A stretch of 64,000 nt of DNA from Epiperipatus broadwayi (GCA_028023455.1 JAQFVV010000112.1:3010001-3074000), one strand, 5' to 3'. Positions 34,500-46,399 are shown, numbered from the stretch's first letter. The notes: generated by a model from the letters alone, not told the origin. Made by a program: numbers and translations.

Positions 34500-34970
34500 A
34501 GTTAGAATTAAGAATGTAAACAAAAATAATATCACATGAACAGAATTGTTAAAAAGATCACAATTGAAGTATACAAAAATTTCAAATGATGCTATATTAA
34601 AAATAGTTACTATCCCAAACGTAGTGAACCATAAAATATTTATTTTCTCAATGCAGATTCTACTTGATAAACATTAGTTGCGATTAAATACTAACATTGT
34701 CATTTTAAATTTCAAACTAGGTATTACTAAAGTATGAAATGCTCTTAAGAAGTGTGATGAAGGTGTAAATAGATTTGTTCTTGGGTTTACTAAATGCCTA
34801 GTAAGAAAAATTCTGATTAATCTCCTGTTATTAACTATTATTAGGTACTTGATTAAAAAAATGCAAGACATTTCTGCTAAATAGAATAATAAAATGAATA
34901 TAAAGCTTCAAAGGAGTAGATTTTAAGGCAGAAGTTCAATGGCTGACAAAAATAATTTAAAAAATAAATA
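34500..34970. other. AT-rich non-coding DNA
   Basis: The 65-codon minus frame at 34674-34871 contains INNRRLIRIFLTRHLVNPRT and FHTLVIPSLKFKMTMLVFNR, which I do not recognise with confidence. It could be a decayed retroelement piece. Confidence 0.3.
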
Positions 34971-34974
34971 ATCA

Positions 34975-35075
34975 AGTCAAGCGTTGGTGGCCTAGTGGTT
35001 AGCATAGCTGCCTTTCAATCAGCTGGCCCGGGTTCGCTTCCTGGTCAATGCATTTGACATATGAAAAAAATAAAA
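34975..35075 (+). mobile_element. tRNA-derived SINE (family 1)
   Basis: GGTGGCCTAGTGGTTAGCA (A box region, from 34986) and GGTTCGCTTCC (B box, 35031-35041) lie at tRNA spacing, then CAATGCATTTGACATATGAA and an A-rich tail. One of the best preserved members; a family 2 repeat follows immediately in the opposite orientation. Confidence 0.85.
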
Positions 35076-35081
35076 TAAATA

Positions 35082-35215
35082 ATCAAATGATTTGTTGTTT
35101 AGGAGCTCATAAGAAATTTGAGCACTGGAAGTGATAAAACTAGTTTTCGATCCATACAGCCTGCCACTCTTCCACTTCACTTAACCATACAGGCACAACT
35201 GATTGGTGGATTAAA
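35082..35215 (-). mobile_element. SINE-like repeat (family 2), minus strand
   Basis: AATCAAATGATTTGTTGTTT and GAGCTCATAAGAAATTTGAG are the complement of the family 2 3' end. TTTTCGATCC and CTGCCACTCTTCCAC are the complement of the B-box and head regions. Confidence 0.6.
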
Positions 35216-35239
35216 ACAACAAAGTGATACAATTGTTTG

Positions 35240-35990
35240 CTGATGACAGTTACATAGATTTTTATTTAAAGCAATGAAATTGTAAGCATAATGAAATATA
35301 TATTATTATTATTAAGATAATGAATCCATATGAATCTTAATTTTTTTTTTCCAGATCATAACAGGCTTAGCAATTTTTTTAAAACAAATTGTCCGTAGCC
35401 TACCCAGATAACCATTCATTGGTGGTTAGCTAACAGGTATTCAAATATTCTTAGCTAAGTGAGAATGTTTAATTTGAGTTGGCAGGATAATTGTTGATAT
35501 GCTAACTCTAAAAATATGCTGAAATAAAATGTAGCCAACGTGTCTGAGCAATGTATCCATGGTTATATTTAAGAATATCTTTCTCTTTCTACTTATTTAG
35601 ATTTCGAAAAAATATCCCATTAGAACAGCTCATTATAATCTTAAAAAGTTACAAGACCAGATGAGATATTTGAAGTTCAAAATTTTTTTTTTTTTTTAAA
35701 TTAAAAATATATATCCATAAAGTCATGCCACCTGATCTTTAGGACAATTAGCATTGAATATTATTAATATTGATTGCAAGAAAAAAGTAATTTACAAGAA
35801 TTTTTTTAATTAAAGTAATCAAACTGTTTATTGGTCAGAAGTACATAAAAAAAATATGAGCATCAGAAGTACTGAGCTAGTCTCACTGCATCATAAATTT
35901 TTATGAAATATTATAACGTTATCTTTCCTATTGCATTGCCAAATCCAAATAATATTATATCATCTATGATTTTTATTACTTTTATAATGC
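35240..35990. other. AT-rich non-coding DNA
   Basis: No gene or repeat family assigned; poly-T and poly-A runs only. Confidence 0.4.
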
Positions 35991-36425
35991 TTTTTTTTTT
36001 ACAAACTAATATGACAGTTTCAATTGCCCCAACAATCTTCTTCAGAACTATAACAAACAATACAAATACATGAATATAAATATACATAAACATATAATTT
36101 TACATTTATGAAAAATAAATTAAATTAAAATAATATATATATATATATATATGGTTATAAGAAGTATTCATTGATAAATATAGAATATAAAAAAGAGTAA
36201 AATGTATAATATATAAAAAAGCAATAATTAAATAATGATTATAAGATAGATATATATGTAATGTAAAATTATATGTTCATGTATATTTATATTCATATAT
36301 TTGTATTATGTTTATGATAGTACTGAAGAAGATTACTGGGACAATCGAAATTGTCATATTAGCTTGTAAAAAAGCATTACAAAAGTAATAAAAAACATAG
36401 ATGGTATTAATATTATATGTTCCAT
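35990..36425. repeat. Inverted pair of family D repeats
   Basis: 35995-36115 on the minus strand and 36240-36425 on the plus strand share CTGAAGAAGATT, a GATT/AATC-type helix, GAAA, TGTCATATTAG, and the TTACAAAAGTAATAAAAA tail. Plus-strand boxes: CTGAAGA 36323-36329, GAAA 36347-36350. The layout is hammerhead-like, but no stem I complementarity is seen. Confidence 0.5.
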
Positions 36426-36479
36426 AAGTCTTCAGTTCCAATCAGCATCTCAACTAATGTATTAAACAATGTAGAATAA

Positions 36480-37150
36480 GAATTTTATTAAATTAACTAC
36501 TTTGAGGTGATGTTGTGAGCAAAGAGATGATTTTTATGTGGATTTGAGCAAAGCATTTGATGCAGTTAATGAAAAGATTTTTGGCAATATTTAAAATTAG
36601 AAAGTTGCCCCCCCAGAAATTATTAATATTGTATAGCTTCTACATAACTGCTTGAGAGGAAATGTTATTACAGCTGATGTAAAATCTAAGGCAAACCTTT
36701 ATGGATGATTTCATAAGCATGCATACCTGTAACTAATTCCTGTAGTGCCATTTATGATCCAATGTTGTTTTATATAGTGACATATATAAATTATTCACCA
36801 CTGAAATTTTAAGACATTAGTGATTTGGGACATGAATTTCAACATGAAATGTAACACTCTACCTTAAGTTACAATGGAACAACACATTAACATTAGTTTT
36901 CCTTTTAAATTGGGAAAAACTACAACTGAAATGTCTGCAAAAATTCAAACTGCATGTGCAGTAAAGATGTGTTTTGAAATGGTTTGAAAGATTTTGTAAA
37001 AGCACAAAACACACTACACCATTTCACGCTATAATTAATGTTTTAAACATGCTAGCACCTTTAAATTTTTGCAGTGAATACATAAAATATGTTACAAAAT
37101 ATATGCATTAACCCAAAAAAGGCACTGAAGGCAGCTTAAAGTGAAAAACA
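36480..37150 (+). pseudogene. LINE reverse transcriptase remnant
   Basis: Plus-strand translation at 36520-36580 gives DFYVDLSKAFDAVNEKIF, the conserved catalytic-Asp block of LINE reverse transcriptases (usual form FxDLxKAFDTVN). Next comes KLESCPPEIINI (about 36595-36635), matching the LGCPPKxxxI block of one widespread LINE group. Further downstream only weak traces remain. Multiple stops; the second Asp motif is not readable. Confidence 0.65.
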
Positions 37151-37990
37151 GTCTTTTCGCTGGGGTATTCTGAATAGTTGTGCTGGTTATTTTTTAACTT
37201 GAGCTGATTAAAAACAAAAAATTCATTACAGGTTCAGAATTTACATTATACTAGTAATCAAATTATTCTTATCAATCCAAAGAGCAATTTATAAAATATT
37301 ATTAATATTTTGAATGTGACTAATAAAGATTTGGTTTAGTTATTAATATTTAAAAGAATCAAATATTGTATCTGACAGTATGGAAGAACAATCTTTAATA
37401 ATTTTTATCTCATTATCAACTTGAGAATGTGAATCAATATAGATTTCCAGTTAGCTTATTAGGAAAAAAAAAGTCTTGAATCTTGATTTTCAATACTCCA
37501 ATATGATTGAGAAATAAAGCATTTTAATCATTTAACACAATTACCTAAATTAAAATGTATAGACTATTACTTTGCCGAATTCAGTATATAAAAGTGAAGT
37601 ATAGTCCCTATTATTTTATTATAAAGGCATTAAAAAGGCTTCATTTAAGAGTGCTTCCTAAGATTCAGAAAATAAATGGCAAAATAATACATTGAATAAA
37701 ACATTTTCATTGAGTGTGACGCTATTGAACCTATTATTACAAGCGTATAAGTTGAGCATAATTATTCCATATAATGAGTAATAACAGATTTTCTTAAAAA
37801 TATATTTTATGTTGAAATTAGGCACTGTTTTTGTGAGAGAGGTGAACCCTATTTATATTATTTAAACTGTTAAAAAATGCAATAATTATTGCTTTCATAG
37901 TCTTTAATCTACTTCAAAATATACATTGTGGATTTGCAAAATTTTAATTACAAAAGTGACTGAATGAGTTAAAAAGTTGACATTTTAATC
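37150..37990. other. AT-rich non-coding DNA
   Basis: No gene or repeat recognised. Confidence 0.4.
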
Positions 37991-37991
37991 A

Positions 37992-38132
37992 AAAAAATTA
38001 CAAAGGTGTCAAGTGTTGTTAGCTGAGAGGTCATTGCAGCCACCTTGCAAGCAAGTAGTTGGTTGCAGACGGTTGTGGGTTCGACTCCCGGCCGATGCTA
38101 TGACATATGAAAAAAAAAAAAATTACAAAGGT
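37992..38132 (+). mobile_element. tRNA-derived SINE (family 1) with target-site duplication
   Basis: The element (about 38008-38116) has a head ending CAAGCAAGTAGTTGGTTGCA, a B box GGGTTCGACTCCCGG, and GATGCTATGACATATGAAAA with a poly-A tail. It is flanked by the direct repeat AAAATTACAAAGGT (ends at 38007 and 38132). The long duplication and A tail show LINE-mediated insertion and a relatively young copy. Confidence 0.85.
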
Positions 38133-38139
38133 ATAATTG

Positions 38140-38920
38140 AATGATATATAGTATGTTAGGAAAAAGTAGATAAGATGAGCATAAAGTTATAGTGCTCCGA
38201 GATTAAGTCAGAAGTATTAACTTGATTAGAAAATTAACTTTCCCATGATAAAAGTCAATGAAAAATCTTGACTATAATATTTTAAGGTCATTATCAATGT
38301 TATTAAAAGTTTAAATTGCACATGACCTTATTAAATATTCTGCACGCATTGTACATATATAACACATTGCTACTCTACAACACTTCCTTTTGCTTGCATA
38401 TTTTGGGCATTAATAATGCTGTATTTGAAGCAAAAAATGAATAATAAAAAAATAATATTTTTGCATAGGTGGATACGTATCATATAAAGGAGTTGAAATA
38501 AAAGGGGGGGGGGTTTCCATTCCACTATTTAGACGCATATTATAATATCTATATTAGAAATCTAGTAAGATTGAAGATTTCTAAAAAAATCACATGAAAT
38601 TATAATAAAGAATGAGAATTCTAAAAATTAAAAGGGTAGTTGGGAGAGTCCAGGAGTATAGTTGTTAGTATGATGGCCTGCTACATTCATTAGCTGCTCA
38701 GAATGAAAATGATATCTTTAGATAGATAAAGTGTAAAGATAATTGCTTGAAAGAATTTGAGACAACTTTCCAATTGGAAACTTTGATCAAGTAAGGATAC
38801 ATAGCAGTGATAATTTGATGTTCCTTATCACTATTTTACTACAATTCATTTTAGTATCTTAAAATTTAAAACTTCATCATAAACATTCTTGCTTTTTACT
38901 TTCCTTCGATGCAATATATA
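38140..38920. other. AT-rich non-coding DNA
   Basis: No supported gene. A G-run lies near 38504. Confidence 0.4.
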
Positions 38921-38929
38921 GTGTGAGTG

Positions 38930-39200
38930 AAAAACCAAACTTGTTCTCTCTCTAAATTGCCTACAACATTATCCATGTGTTATGTTGTGGCATAATTTAG
39001 CTATTCACCACAGAAAATTTAAAAGTGCTTGCATGTCAGTGTAAACTATTGACAGTGTGTTTTGTACTTTATAGATCATCTTTAATGCTCTCTCTGCCAT
39101 CAACAAATCTTGTAAAAATACTTGAAAATGGTTTTTATAACTCATGACTCCTCTGTGCTTCACTGCTTAAATTGGTTCCCTCATTTCAATAGCAGTTTTG
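38930..39200 (-). repeat. Dispersed repeat related to 36880-37150 and 41250-41590
   Basis: Minus strand shares blocks with those two regions: a GATTTGTTGATGGC-type segment, a GTACAAAACACACTG-type segment, CATGCAAGCA and TAGGCAATTTAGAGAG. The three copies are probably decayed 3' parts of one LINE. The reading frame cannot be followed. Confidence 0.4.
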
Positions 39201-39604
39201 TTTAATCCATTGTTCTTTTGTAGTTTTAAATAGGAATCTCACTGTTGCATTTCATATCATCATTTATAATCTAGATATTAAAATTTTTGTGGGGAAAACT
39301 AAAGTATGCCCCTATATAACATGTGCACTGATTGAGAGATGGCATCACTGTAGATAGCCTAGTGGAAGAACCAGGCATTATTTCATTAAAACATCCTATG
39401 TATAAACAATTTGATAAGCATGACTATCATACCAGAAAAAAATAAGATGCAGTATTTATTTCATTAAAATCAATTAAAAAAAAAGAGGAATAAAAAAAAT
39501 TAGATTTAAAAAAAACAATTATGAAGTACAAAAATATACAGATAGAATATATATACAAAGATAAAATATACAAATTTTCACATATTAAATTACAAAAGGA
39601 AACA

Positions 39605-39797
39605 AATGTCTATGTATAATATTTCTGTAATGTAATTTTTAATACACCATTCTCATGCAAAATAGGGACTGGTTTCTATCCACTTTTAACACTTTGTATT
39701 AAATTCTTCCACAAGATATTACAAGTGGATGGAAACCAGTGCCTACGTTTCATGAGAGTGTATAGTGAAAATTACACTACAGAAATAGTATTATTAA
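39605..39797. mobile_element. Family A inverted tail pair
   Basis: 39615-39715 (minus) and 39705-39795 (plus) are inverted copies of the family A tail: AGTGGATGGAAACCAGTGCC, CATGAGAGTGTATAGTG and AATTACACTACAGAAATA. The ribozyme is not included, so this is a truncated foldback derivative. Confidence 0.6.
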
Positions 39798-39844
39798 ATA
39801 ATGCTTTCCTGAAGGTTTGTGATGATGATGTTTTAACTGTATTT

Positions 39845-40392
39845 GTATGTTGAATTATTTCCAATAATCTAATATGAGTTTTCAATGTCTTTAGAAAAAT
39901 CTAACTTTATTTAAATATTTCAAATGCATTTAACTGTTAGTAATAGCACTCAGATTGGTATATGTACAATGTTTTGAAAGGTATTATTTCCTCCCTCTTC
40001 TTCAGGCATTGCTGATCTGACCAGTGACAGTAATAGCATGGGAATCGAACTTGGACCCTTAGATTCTTGAGTATTGAATTTTAAAGTAATACTTTAACCA
40101 ACTCATTATTGAATTTTAAGGTAACACTAACCAACTCAGTTGGTTAGAGTGTTACCTTAAAATTCATTACTCAAGAATCTAAGAATTCAGGTTTAATTCC
40201 CATGTTAGTACTGTCGCTGGTCAGGCCAGAAACACCTGCAGAAGTGTGGAGAATAATACCTTCTGAAATGTTGTGCATACACTAATCTGTACACAGTTGA
40301 ATGTATTTGGAATATTTAAATCAAGTTAAATTTTTCTAAAGACATTCAACACTCATATTAGATAATGGAAATAGTCCAACATATAAATACAA
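39845..40392. mobile_element. Inverted pair of family 3 SINEs
   Basis: A minus-strand copy (39845-40125) and a plus-strand copy (40130-40392) lie head to head, joined at CCAACTCAGTTGG (40131-40143) inside the A-box region. Each has the tRNA-like head, a CTGAAGA or CTGCAGA box and the terminal AATAGTCCAACAT hairpin. The plus copy abuts the family A element at 40399. Confidence 0.7.
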
Positions 40393-40398
40393 TTATTG

Positions 40399-40812
40399 TA
40401 TAATCTCTAGTCTAATGAATTACTAATAAAAAATATTAATATACTTTCATTAAGTGATTTTTGTCTAAGTTTTGAGTTCAGCACTTTTGATACTTATCAA
40501 TTAAACTGTAGTAATTTGGTACCTATATATACATACTGAACATTATTAAAGATATGTGTAAGAGATTGTGGTCTAGACCAACTGATGAGTGCTAGTTCAG
40601 CATGAAATATGCATCTTGGGGATCATACATCATTTTCACATGTCTTTGATTATATGTTTATGATTACATTATTCCACAAGGTGTTAAAAGTGGGTAGAAA
40701 CCAGTCCCTACTTTGCGTGAGAGTGGTGTAGTGAAAATTACAGAGTAGAAATATTATTTATTATTGGATAATCTCTAGTCTAATGAATGATTAATAAAAA
40801 TTATTAAATATC
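40399..40812 (+). mobile_element. Family A element with direct terminal repeats (retrozyme-like)
   Basis: ATAATCTCTAGTCTAATGAA begins near 40399 and recurs near 40769, about 370 bp later, followed each time by AATAAAAA(A)TATTA. Between them lie the head, the TAGTAATTTGGTACCTATAT segment, the hammerhead at 40568-40626, the GGTGTTAAAAGTGGGTAGAA segment and the tail. One and a bit units with a ribozyme match what reverse transcription of a concatemeric or circular ribozyme RNA produces in retrozymes. No protein coding; a PLE terminal repeat is the alternative. Confidence 0.65.
40568..40626 (+). ncRNA. Hammerhead ribozyme, family A (most intact core)
   Basis: Outer stem I GTGGTC (40568-40573) with GATCAT (40621-40626), six pairs including two G-U. 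Inner stem I CCAA (40578-40581) with TTGG (40616-40619). CTGATGA 40582-40588. Stem II GTGCT (40589-40593) with AGCAT (40599-40603), loop AGTTC. GAAA 40604-40607. Stem III A-U and U-A around ATGC (40609-40612). Cleavage triplet ATC, scission predicted after 40615. This is a complete type I hammerhead with minimal stem III, the form known from PLEs and animal retrozymes, which often acts as a dimer. Confidence 0.85.
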
Positions 40813-41009
40813 TATGTATACAGTATACATATATTTGTTAAAGTTAAGATTTTCATAGATAAACAATCTAAACATATATTTTAGATTTCTTTGTGTATAG
40901 ATTTTTTTGTTGTTAATATTAACATTATATTGATATTTTAGATGGATCATACATGCCATTGCCGGAACATCAAAAGTTATTTGAAAATATTGTGAAAATG
41001 CCAGATCAC

Positions 41010-41600
41010 AGTTATGATACAACTAAAATGTTAATATAATATAATATGTAAGACTATCTGAAATTTGTTTATATATACACAGTGAATGTGGAAAAAATGA
41101 CTGGTGTCTATTTCTCTCCAAGCGGCCTGCTGTATCATCTTTGAACCAATCCATAATGTTAAACAGCACAGAGTTTAGCAATTTACCACACAATTTAAGA
41201 GAGTAGCATGTATGGATCACAAATTATGACATTAAATATGACAATATGTTTTGCACTTTAATCCATGATGAAATAACATACTAGCTTTAAATTTTATCTG
41301 AAATTGGGAAAAACCATTATTCAAATATTTGCAATGATTTAAAGTGTGTATGGAAGCAAAGTTAGGAGTCATGCAATTCAAGTTATTTGCAAGACTTTGT
41401 GGTGGCAAGGACAGCATTGAAGACAATCTATGAAGGTACAAAATATACTGTTTTATTTCATTTCTTAAGTCATGATTCAGACATGCTAGCATTTAAAATT
41501 TTTTGTGTTAAATAGTTGAATTATTTCACAACATAACACATGCATTAGAGATTGTGATGCAGGCAACTTGGAGAGAAAACAGCCATTTTTTTAAAGGGAT
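41010..41600. repeat. Decayed LINE-like repeat copies
   Basis: 41230-41590 on the plus strand shares AATTGGGAAAAACCATTATT, an AAGACTTTGTGGTGG segment, ACATGCTAGCA and GCAGGCAACTTGGAGAGAAA with 36880-37150. 41080-41220 on the minus strand has a related end (CCGCTTGGAGAGAAA). The two are in opposite orientation. Short frames here have no intact domain. Confidence 0.4.
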
Positions 41601-42380
41601 ACACTTTGTATATATCTATTTATTTTTAGTATGCTTGTGTAAATAATGATAAAAATTAATCAACACTTAGACAATCCTAATATCAATAACAATTTCAACC
41701 TATTGTCAAGGCAACCTTCATGTAACAATAACGGTGGAATCACACTTTTATTTATAGTACAATATATTTATATAGACACTAAAGATTGCAATTTGACCAT
41801 AGACATTGAAATTACTGTTCGAAATGCAGATTAATAAATAGTCAATTACAACATTACAAATTACAATTATAATTTTTAAATTGCATCCAAAGTGATTACT
41901 TAAATAATAAAAGTAATATTGTTCAAGACTAAATGGATTTATAAGTAATCATTAAACCCTATATAAATATGGAATATTCCCAATGTTAATTTTAACTTAT
42001 ACTCTCTATACAAATTCTCATGGACTTCCATTCCAAATGGAAAAGCTTGATTTTAAAAAAAACAACCATATTCTTCTGGGCATAAATTTCTTTGAGTAAC
42101 TAACTCATCAGCAGCAAACAGACTTATTTAGATTCCATGAAGAACATTATTTCTATATAATTCTCACTTGCATAATATGTTAATTATTGGCAGAAATATG
42201 TATCCAGCAAAGATTGATTGTTTTATCATCAAATCTTATTGCTTGAGTAATTATAAAAAATTCTATAAAGGATGTAAGTGAAAATTAATACTAGTAATAT
42301 ATATATATATTAAAAGAGCTATTATAAGATAATGAAGAAAATGTATTTAGTTTCAGAGAGATTGTCAATTAGTTATAATT
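41600..42380. other. AT-rich non-coding DNA
   Basis: No supported gene; the 62-codon frame at 41646-41834 has no recognisable motif. Confidence 0.4.
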
Positions 42381-42384
42381 GTTA

Positions 42385-42495
42385 GTTTTCTGCAACATCA
42401 AAAGCAAAGGTTATCTCTGTTTACATGGATAAAATCTTTTTATTGCTATTCTTTATTGAAATAACAATCCATCGAAAATATTTAATTTAATATGT
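42385..42495 (+). repeat. Dispersed repeat shared with 14170-14290
   Basis: GCAACATCAAAAGCAAAGGT, TGTTTACATGGATAAAATCT and AACAATCCATCG match the segment at 14170-14290 in the same orientation. Type unknown. Confidence 0.55.
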
Positions 42496-42499
42496 ATCT

Positions 42500-45400
42500 A
42501 TTATTAAAATTTAAAAGTGTTACATTTAGATATTTATGATTTTGAATTTATAAATTTAAGTGTTGTCACAAATCTTTTTTTTACCAAGCATTTTTTTTGT
42601 CTAAATTCTGTCAGTCACAAATGCTCTCTCTTTCATCTCTCTCTCTCTTTCTATCTAGATCTATTTGTAGTTTTTTCATAATTATTGCTTTATAATTTTG
42701 TTGATTGTTTTTGATAATGTTTTAATATGTATATTTATTAAGTTTATCATAGGTGTGTGCATAGACGTTAAACATGTGTATTATATGGGGTTAGCTTTTA
42801 TTAAAGTCACATATCGGGGGGGGGGGGGCTTCTATATATAAACAATATGTTTATAATTCTTTTTTTATTCACAATGAAGATTGAACAAATAATTCCCAAA
42901 GGTGTTATGCAATTGCACATATATGTATAAAGTGTAAAGAGATCATTAATGCGTAGACCGTATTCCTAAGTAAGGAAATGGTAGAATAAATAGTATTAAG
43001 GGAGTTTAAAGCAATGATAAACTAATCATCGATGATGGTTAAATGCCATGGATTAATCTTAACATCCTGTGTCTAGTTAATCCAGCTGTATCCAGGCAGA
43101 GAAATTAACATACACAGGGCTTGGCCGATCAATTTTGATACCCAAGGCTAGTTTCAAAAATTAACCGCACATTTTAAAATTGTTAAAAAGACTTACTAAA
43201 AAATGTTCTACTGAACAAAGCAATGGATGAAATAAAATAAAAAAGTATTAAATAAAAATATTTATAAAGTAAATATATATTTTCAAATATAATCATTCTC
43301 TTTAGGGCCTATTTCAATTTGAAACCAGAAGCAATTATTTCGCCATCTTAACTATGGCCAGCCCTGAATACCATTAATTTAAAATATATATATATTTAAA
43401 ATTATAAATCCAAATTTATAATATCGTTTTAAAATTAGCAGCTAAATTTTATTCCGAATACATTAATAAGATTGAAATTTAAAAACTTTTATAAGTAACG
43501 GTCGGTCTAATAATATTTATTACTATTCTGAATTCATTTCAAACTTCTGAGAAGAACTTATTTAACTGTAGGGATATTTGAATGTTTGAAAAGCTCTACC
43601 TTTAAACAATTATCTAAGAAAATTTTAAGAATTTTTAATAGCCTTTAGGTAAAACTTCACAATTCTTTTAAGATTAAAATGATTTAAGAAATAAAACAAA
43701 ATGTTTATTTTTTTCTAGAAACTAATGAATTAACGATTAAGTCTGTATAATTTTGTAATTATCTACGTGTAACAGAAATATACAAAAAATTAATACCGTA
43801 TATAAAACGTATAAATTACTAAATCCTTTTTCTGCATAATATTAGAGAGGCTTCGGTCAACTTTAATGCAAAATATTTTAGTATTCATAAGAGATCGAAA
43901 TCATTTACATGTTTGCCACCATTATCAATCCGCCCTACAAAGATCTCTACATTTAATTCCGCTTTTATATCTTATCGCATTTTTTTTCATATGACATTCC
44001 ATTAAACTTTTTTTATCGCTCCCATATGTTCCTTTTAAAGATCTTTTACAATATTTTTGGGTTCAATTAAGGGCTTTATTCGTCAGTATGTAGTCATATT
44101 TTCTAGGAGTATATTCAACCTAACTCGATTTCTCTCTCTTAATTTGTATCACTGATGTTTATGATTTGTTTGCCTTACCTATGTAATTTGATTTCAATTT
44201 CTCCTTTTTAATCTCAACACATGTTGCTTACTTCTTCCTGTACAAACTGCAGTCTTTTTGTTGTTTTTCTATTTTAACAGAAGTCTGATGCAGTAAATTG
44301 CGCAATTTATTAAATAATGTAATAAAAACAGCAATAAATATAATACAAGACAAATAATTTGATTGAAATGTTAAACAAAACAATTAAAAGTAAAATCATT
44401 TTTACAAAAAGAAAGAGTGTGTTTTTTGCGTAAATATATTTTAAACAATTTAGGAAAGTTGGCTAAAAGAATAAAGATTCTAATTTATTTATTTGGTAAA
44501 TGATCTCTCTTCTTTTTTAAAAGAAGATATCAAAAAATTTGTCTAAAGTTACAAAAGTGTTAAATCCATGTGACAAAGACTTTTTCAGAGTTTATAACAC
44601 AAGTAGATGGTTTTGGTTAAAAGTATTTGTAATTTTCAGATCATTATTTCTACTAACACAATGTATAAAAACCAGTGTCAGCCCTTGTAGCTAAATGAAA
44701 ACTAGATTGTTAAAAACAATAACTTTTAAGTAGTGATTGCCCTGACACTTGATTTTGTGGGTAAAATGAATATCATCACTATATATATAAGTAAAGTGAT
44801 AAATAAGCAGCATATTATATACCCAAGTTAATGTCTCTGGATTGAATCAAATTTATCTTATCTAGTGCATAAATATGATATGATTTCCTGAATAGTGAAC
44901 AATTAATTTTTTTTACAATTCTACTACAGGGCAATGACCTATCCACAAAAGAATCTTAAAGGAGATAACCATATTTATTATAATATTCAAATGGTTAGTT
45001 GATGAGAACTTTTAAAATTTTTTTAACCTGTTTTACTTTCTAACTACCAATAGATAGTTTCTCATTTAGTTAAAAAGATCATGGATTTACTACATGATAA
45101 TATATTGTTAACTTATTAGTAATATTTCCTAATAATTGCTATCTTCAATGGCTGAGATATGCTGAACATTAACTACCACTATTTTGATCTCTTTCTCTCT
45201 CTCTATATATATATTGGTTATACAGATCAGCATTTTTTTTACAATAGTCTTTTTATTTCCATATATGAGATCCAGTGACATCTTCCTGTGAACTATATTA
45301 ATGATGCTGTTTTTCCTCCATTTCTTCTGAATTTTATATGCTTTTTAATTAGTAATATAAGTAGGTATAACTGAAGAAGACACGTTGACAGTCAAAACTG

Positions 45401-46050
45401 TCTAGATAAATAACAACAATAGAATACATTATTAATTACAAGATGCAAAAATAAATATATATATATATAAAAGCTACATAAAAAGAGTTAATATTTAAGA
45501 AGTAAATGTGTATATCCTACCTACTCCAATTCTGTTTTTATATAAGTTGTCAGTATTTGAATAGGAGAAATAGAATTACTATTTTAAAAATAATGTTTAA
45601 ACAGAGGTCATGTGATATTTTTTCATATTAATAAATGTTTAATGATTTGATGTTTGAAGATGCTGAACAACACGGATATTATTGAAAATAACATCTATGG
45701 TCAGAAGAGAATCAGAAAAAATGGACCACTACAATAAATGCCAAATTTATTTATGTAATTTTGTTACAATTTTATGACTGCATGTATGATTTATTAATTA
45801 ATGTACTTATTAAAAAAAAAAAAAATCTTTGCATTTTATTGTAATTTTAATTTGGAGTTATTTATTTACTTATTTTGTAGTTTATTAGTTTATAGATCTT
45901 ATCCTTCTGGATTAATTTATTTGCATATATTTATATATGTTATCAAAATTAAAAGTCAAATGTACAAAAACAAAACCTATCAAATACCTATTTCACAAAT
46001 TTTTAGCCAAACCACATTCATCACAAAAATCTAACAAAACCATTTAATTT
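42500..46050. other. AT-rich non-coding DNA, centre repeat-poor
   Basis: No gene recognised. About 42900-44300 is repeat-poor with slightly raised CpG, like 19850-22050, and may be host unique DNA. A G-run lies near 42818. A CTGAAGA box followed by a GACA/TGTC-type helix at about 45370-45415 lacks the GAAA box and is another family D-like relic. Confidence 0.4.
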
Positions 46051-46084
46051 TTATTTTCTATCTCAAATTTATTATTCTTTCAAT

Positions 46085-46395
46085 GTAATCCAACACTATG
46101 TCACTCTCAAACAAGATAGGGGTTGTTTTTCATCCACCTTTAACACCTTGTGTAGGGGTGTAATAATAAACATATGACCAAAGATGTAAAAAAGATGTTT
46201 TTATCATATGATTACAATATGTCTTTAATCGTATGTTTATAATTACACCTCTACACAAGGTGTTAAAGATGAATGAAAACAGTCTTTACCTTGCTTGTGA
46301 GTGATGCAGTGAAAATTACATTACAGAAACATTATTACTTAAGTTGATAATCTCTAGTCAAATGAATAACTAATCAAAATTATTAATCCAAATAT
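46085..46395. mobile_element. Family A inverted pair (truncated)
   Basis: 46085-46195 (minus) and 46205-46395 (plus) are inverted copies of the family A tail: ACACAAGGTGTTAAAG, GAATGAAAACAG, AATTACATTACAGAAA and AATCTCTAGTC. The arms meet about at 46200, before the hammerhead would begin. Confidence 0.65.
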
Positions 46396-46399
46396 TGTC

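Noticed and set aside
42085-42120. CTGATGAG on the minus strand followed by GAAA, as a further hammerhead
   Set aside because: The only helix that forms uses bases of the core box itself, and no stem I or cleavage triplet is in place.
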